Assembly: GCA_046545815.1 (NCBI GenBank)
Contig: JBKGZA010000195.1
Location: 1 to 5,964 of the forward strand
Direction: 5' to 3'
Source: JAGXLC01 sp046545815
GTDB lineage: Bacteria > Bacteroidota > Bacteroidia > Bacteroidales > UBA12077
DNA: 5,964 nt
The translations under genes were made by a program, and so were the position numbers. Within the stretch, counting starts at the first letter, position 1; each line of letters starts with the position of its first letter. This document shows positions 4,997 through 5,964 of the stretch, piece after piece. The notes under the pieces are model-generated. The model saw nothing but the letters and a program-made list of their open reading frames with translations, searched no databases and was not told where the DNA came from.

Positions 4997-5086
4997 AGTA
5001 TGTGCCATCAATAAAAAAATTTACAAAACTCACCTTCATCTCCTCTGCCCGTCTTCTCACTCTCTCCTCTTCCATCCATACCCAGC

Positions 5087-5128
5087 CGCGCCCTCGCACC
5101 GTCGTGCTGCCGTGCTGTCGCGCCCTCG
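5087..5128. repeat. GC-rich direct repeats at the deoC 3' end
   Basis: CGCGCCCTCG occurs at 5087-5096 and again at 5119-5128, ending exactly next to the deoC stop codon. Between them GTGCTGCCGTGCTG (5104-5117) repeats GTGCTG. The base composition differs sharply from the flanking DNA. It looks like a decayed minisatellite. Confidence 0.45.
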
Positions 5129-5851
5129 TTATTCATACCCTCTCCTCCTGGCGTCCTCCAGTATCTTCTCCGTGGCGGTGGCGCCTATTCTGGTTACGCC
5201 GAGACCTCTTACACGCAGCAGATCATCCAGTGTGCGAACGCCTCCGGCAGCCTTGATCTGAACCTTCGATGAGGTATGTTTTCTCATGAGCTTCAGGTGA
5301 TGGTCCTGCGCTCCCTGATAGGCGTACATCCCGTTCGGTTGTTTAACAAAGCCGAAACCGGTGGATGTCTTTACAAAACCTACCTGATGTTCGCTGCAGA
5401 TCTCACACATCCGGATGATGTGCTTATCCTCAAGGAAGTCGTTCTCAAAGATCACCTTCAGGGTGCCCTCTTCCGCAACCACCTCATCATTCACTGCCTT
5501 GATCTCCTCCGAGACATATTTCCAGTCTTCTCCCATTACCTTTCCAATATTCACAACCATGTCAATTTCCGTAGCGCCTTCATTTAAAGCCTGTTCAGCT
5601 TCGCGGGCTTTAATCCATAATGTGTTGTTTCCATGGGGAAAGCCGGCTACCGCACAAATTTGGACGCCGGTATCCTGCACCACGTCATTTACCATCTCAA
5701 CACTATAAGGTTTGATACAGACAGTAGCCACATCGTACCGGATTGCCAGCATGCATCCGCGGATGATGTCATCATCGGTCATGGTAGGATGAAGCAGAGA
5801 GTGATCGATCATTTTGGCCAGGGTATTCAGTGTCAATGATTCTTCTTTCAT
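5129..5851 (-). CDS. deoC: Deoxyribose-phosphate aldolase
   Basis: The 240-residue enzyme cleaves 2-deoxyribose 5-phosphate into glyceraldehyde 3-phosphate and acetaldehyde, feeding deoxynucleoside sugar into central metabolism. It is a class I (Schiff-base) aldolase with a TIM-barrel fold. Visible features are IDHSLLHPT (15-23), VAGFPHG (68-74), EIDMVVNIG (95-103, with Asp97), the Schiff-base lysine in FVKTSTGFG (Lys161), and the second catalytic lysine in IKAAGGVR (Lys200). The phosphate-binding RIGATA (221-226) and a short basic C-terminus follow. Length and motifs are complete. The chosen ATG (5849-5851) gives the expected N-terminus; upstream is A-rich without a clear Shine-Dalgarno. It is transcribed toward the aromatic operon and has no partner gene in the window, so a link with other nucleoside genes cannot be judged. 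Confidence 0.95.
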   Translation of the reverse strand: MKEESLTLNTLAKMIDHSLLHPTMTDDDIIRGCMLAIRYDVATVCIKPYSVEMVNDVVQDTGVQICAVAGFPHGNNTLWIKAREAEQALNEGATEIDMVVNIGKVMGEDWKYVSEEIKAVNDEVVAEEGTLKVIFENDFLEDKHIIRMCEICSEHQVGFVKTSTGFGFVKQPNGMYAYQGAQDHHLKLMRKHTSSKVQIKAAGGVRTLDDLLRVRGLGVTRIGATATEKILEDARRRGYE

Positions 5852-5885
5852 GGTTTATGTGTTTTAACATTAAAAATTTTTCCAG

Positions 5886-5923
5886 GAAATGTAATTTTGC
5901 AGACCTTTTCATTATTCCTGCAA
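5886..5923 (-). promoter_or_regulatory. Tentative deoC promoter
   Basis: On the minus strand TACATTTC (5893 down to 5886) fits the Bacteroidota -7 consensus TAnnTTTG in all but the last base, and would start transcription some 25-30 bases before the deoC ATG. The best -33 candidate, TTGC at 5923-5920, is 26 bp away, which is longer than usual. The call is weak because of this spacing. Confidence 0.3.
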
Positions 5924-5964
5924 CATTTTCTGCTATTCATGTAGGGTTTTCTGCTATTCATGTA
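5906..5964. repeat. Direct repeats upstream of deoC with a 20-21 bp period
   Basis: TTTTCTGCTATTCATGTA occurs twice without mismatch at 5926-5943 and 5947-5964, separated by GGG. A degenerate earlier copy begins TTTTC at 5906 and carries TATTCCTGCA where the others have TATTCATGTA. Starts at 5906, 5926 and 5947 put the copies on the same face of the helix. The array reaches the end of the window and may continue. Candidates are operator sites upstream of deoC or the edge of a tandem repeat. Confidence 0.7.

Larger units (their letters stand above)
4544..5128. other. Convergent intergenic region without a convincing gene
   Basis: This 585-base stretch separates the aromatic operon from deoC, which points the other way. 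I find no reading frame with recognisable protein content on either strand; the short frames present are low-complexity or antisense to deoC. It does contain a hexamer repeat, several palindromes and a pyrimidine-rich section (5031-5128), listed separately. None of the hairpins carries a clear T-run, so the terminators of both converging transcripts are not obvious. Confidence 0.6.

Noticed and set aside
4574..5099. Minus-strand reading frames of 62-65 residues in the intergenic gap
   Set aside because: They are composed of repeat sequence, have no recognisable family and no consistent start signals.
4966..5261. Plus-strand reading frames of 91-96 residues
   Set aside because: They run through low-complexity pyrimidine-rich DNA and antisense to deoC, with no recognisable domain and Ser/Arg/Pro-rich composition.
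5276..5839. Several plus-strand reading frames of 68-103 residues
   Set aside because: They are shadows on the strand opposite the well-supported deoC gene.
5906..5964. CRISPR array at the window end
   Set aside because: Spacers are only about 3 bases, far too short, and the units are direct tandem repeats.

Overview
The window looks like a chromosomal stretch from a Bacteroidota bacterium, probably a polysaccharide-degrading Bacteroidales-type species. Three things point there: two promoters with the Bacteroidota layout (TTTG, 20 bp, TAnnTTTR), a DAHP synthase fused to a C-terminal chorismate mutase, and the remnant of a GH106-type alpha-L-rhamnosidase lipoprotein. The lineage is inferred from gene content and motifs, not from a search.

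Layout, left to right. Positions 1-134 hold no gene. A good promoter (135-166) then drives what is now a broken glycosidase gene (214-962). It keeps a lipoprotein signal peptide, part of the N-terminal catalytic region and a short C-terminal tail; two large deletions appear to have removed the rest. A second promoter of the same form (990-1021) starts the aromatic amino acid operon.

The most interesting part is the leader at 1045-1340. Two successive short reading frames, absent from ordinary gene lists, encode peptides crowded with Phe and Tyr codons (8 of 19 and 12 of 23 residues). Each is followed by a set of mutually exclusive RNA hairpins ending in a GC-rich stem and a run of 8 or 9 T. 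In both copies a segment just before the first aromatic codon can pair with the segment just after the leader stop codon, that segment can instead pair with the next one, and the next one can form the terminator. This is the complete four-segment architecture of classical trp/phe attenuation, present twice in tandem.

Downstream lie pheA (prephenate dehydratase, 1387-2244), a class I/II aminotransferase (2258-3421) and a bifunctional DAHP synthase/chorismate mutase (3428-4543). Together they cover entry into the shikimate pathway, chorismate to prephenate, prephenate to phenylpyruvate, and transamination to Phe. No prephenate dehydrogenase (tyrA) is present in the window.

The 585 bp between this operon and the convergent deoC gene (complement 5129-5851) has no convincing gene. 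It holds a hexamer repeat with a tiny overlapping reading frame, several palindromes, and low-complexity purine-rich tails shared by both converging transcripts. Upstream of deoC the window ends in an 18-bp direct repeat with a 21-bp period.
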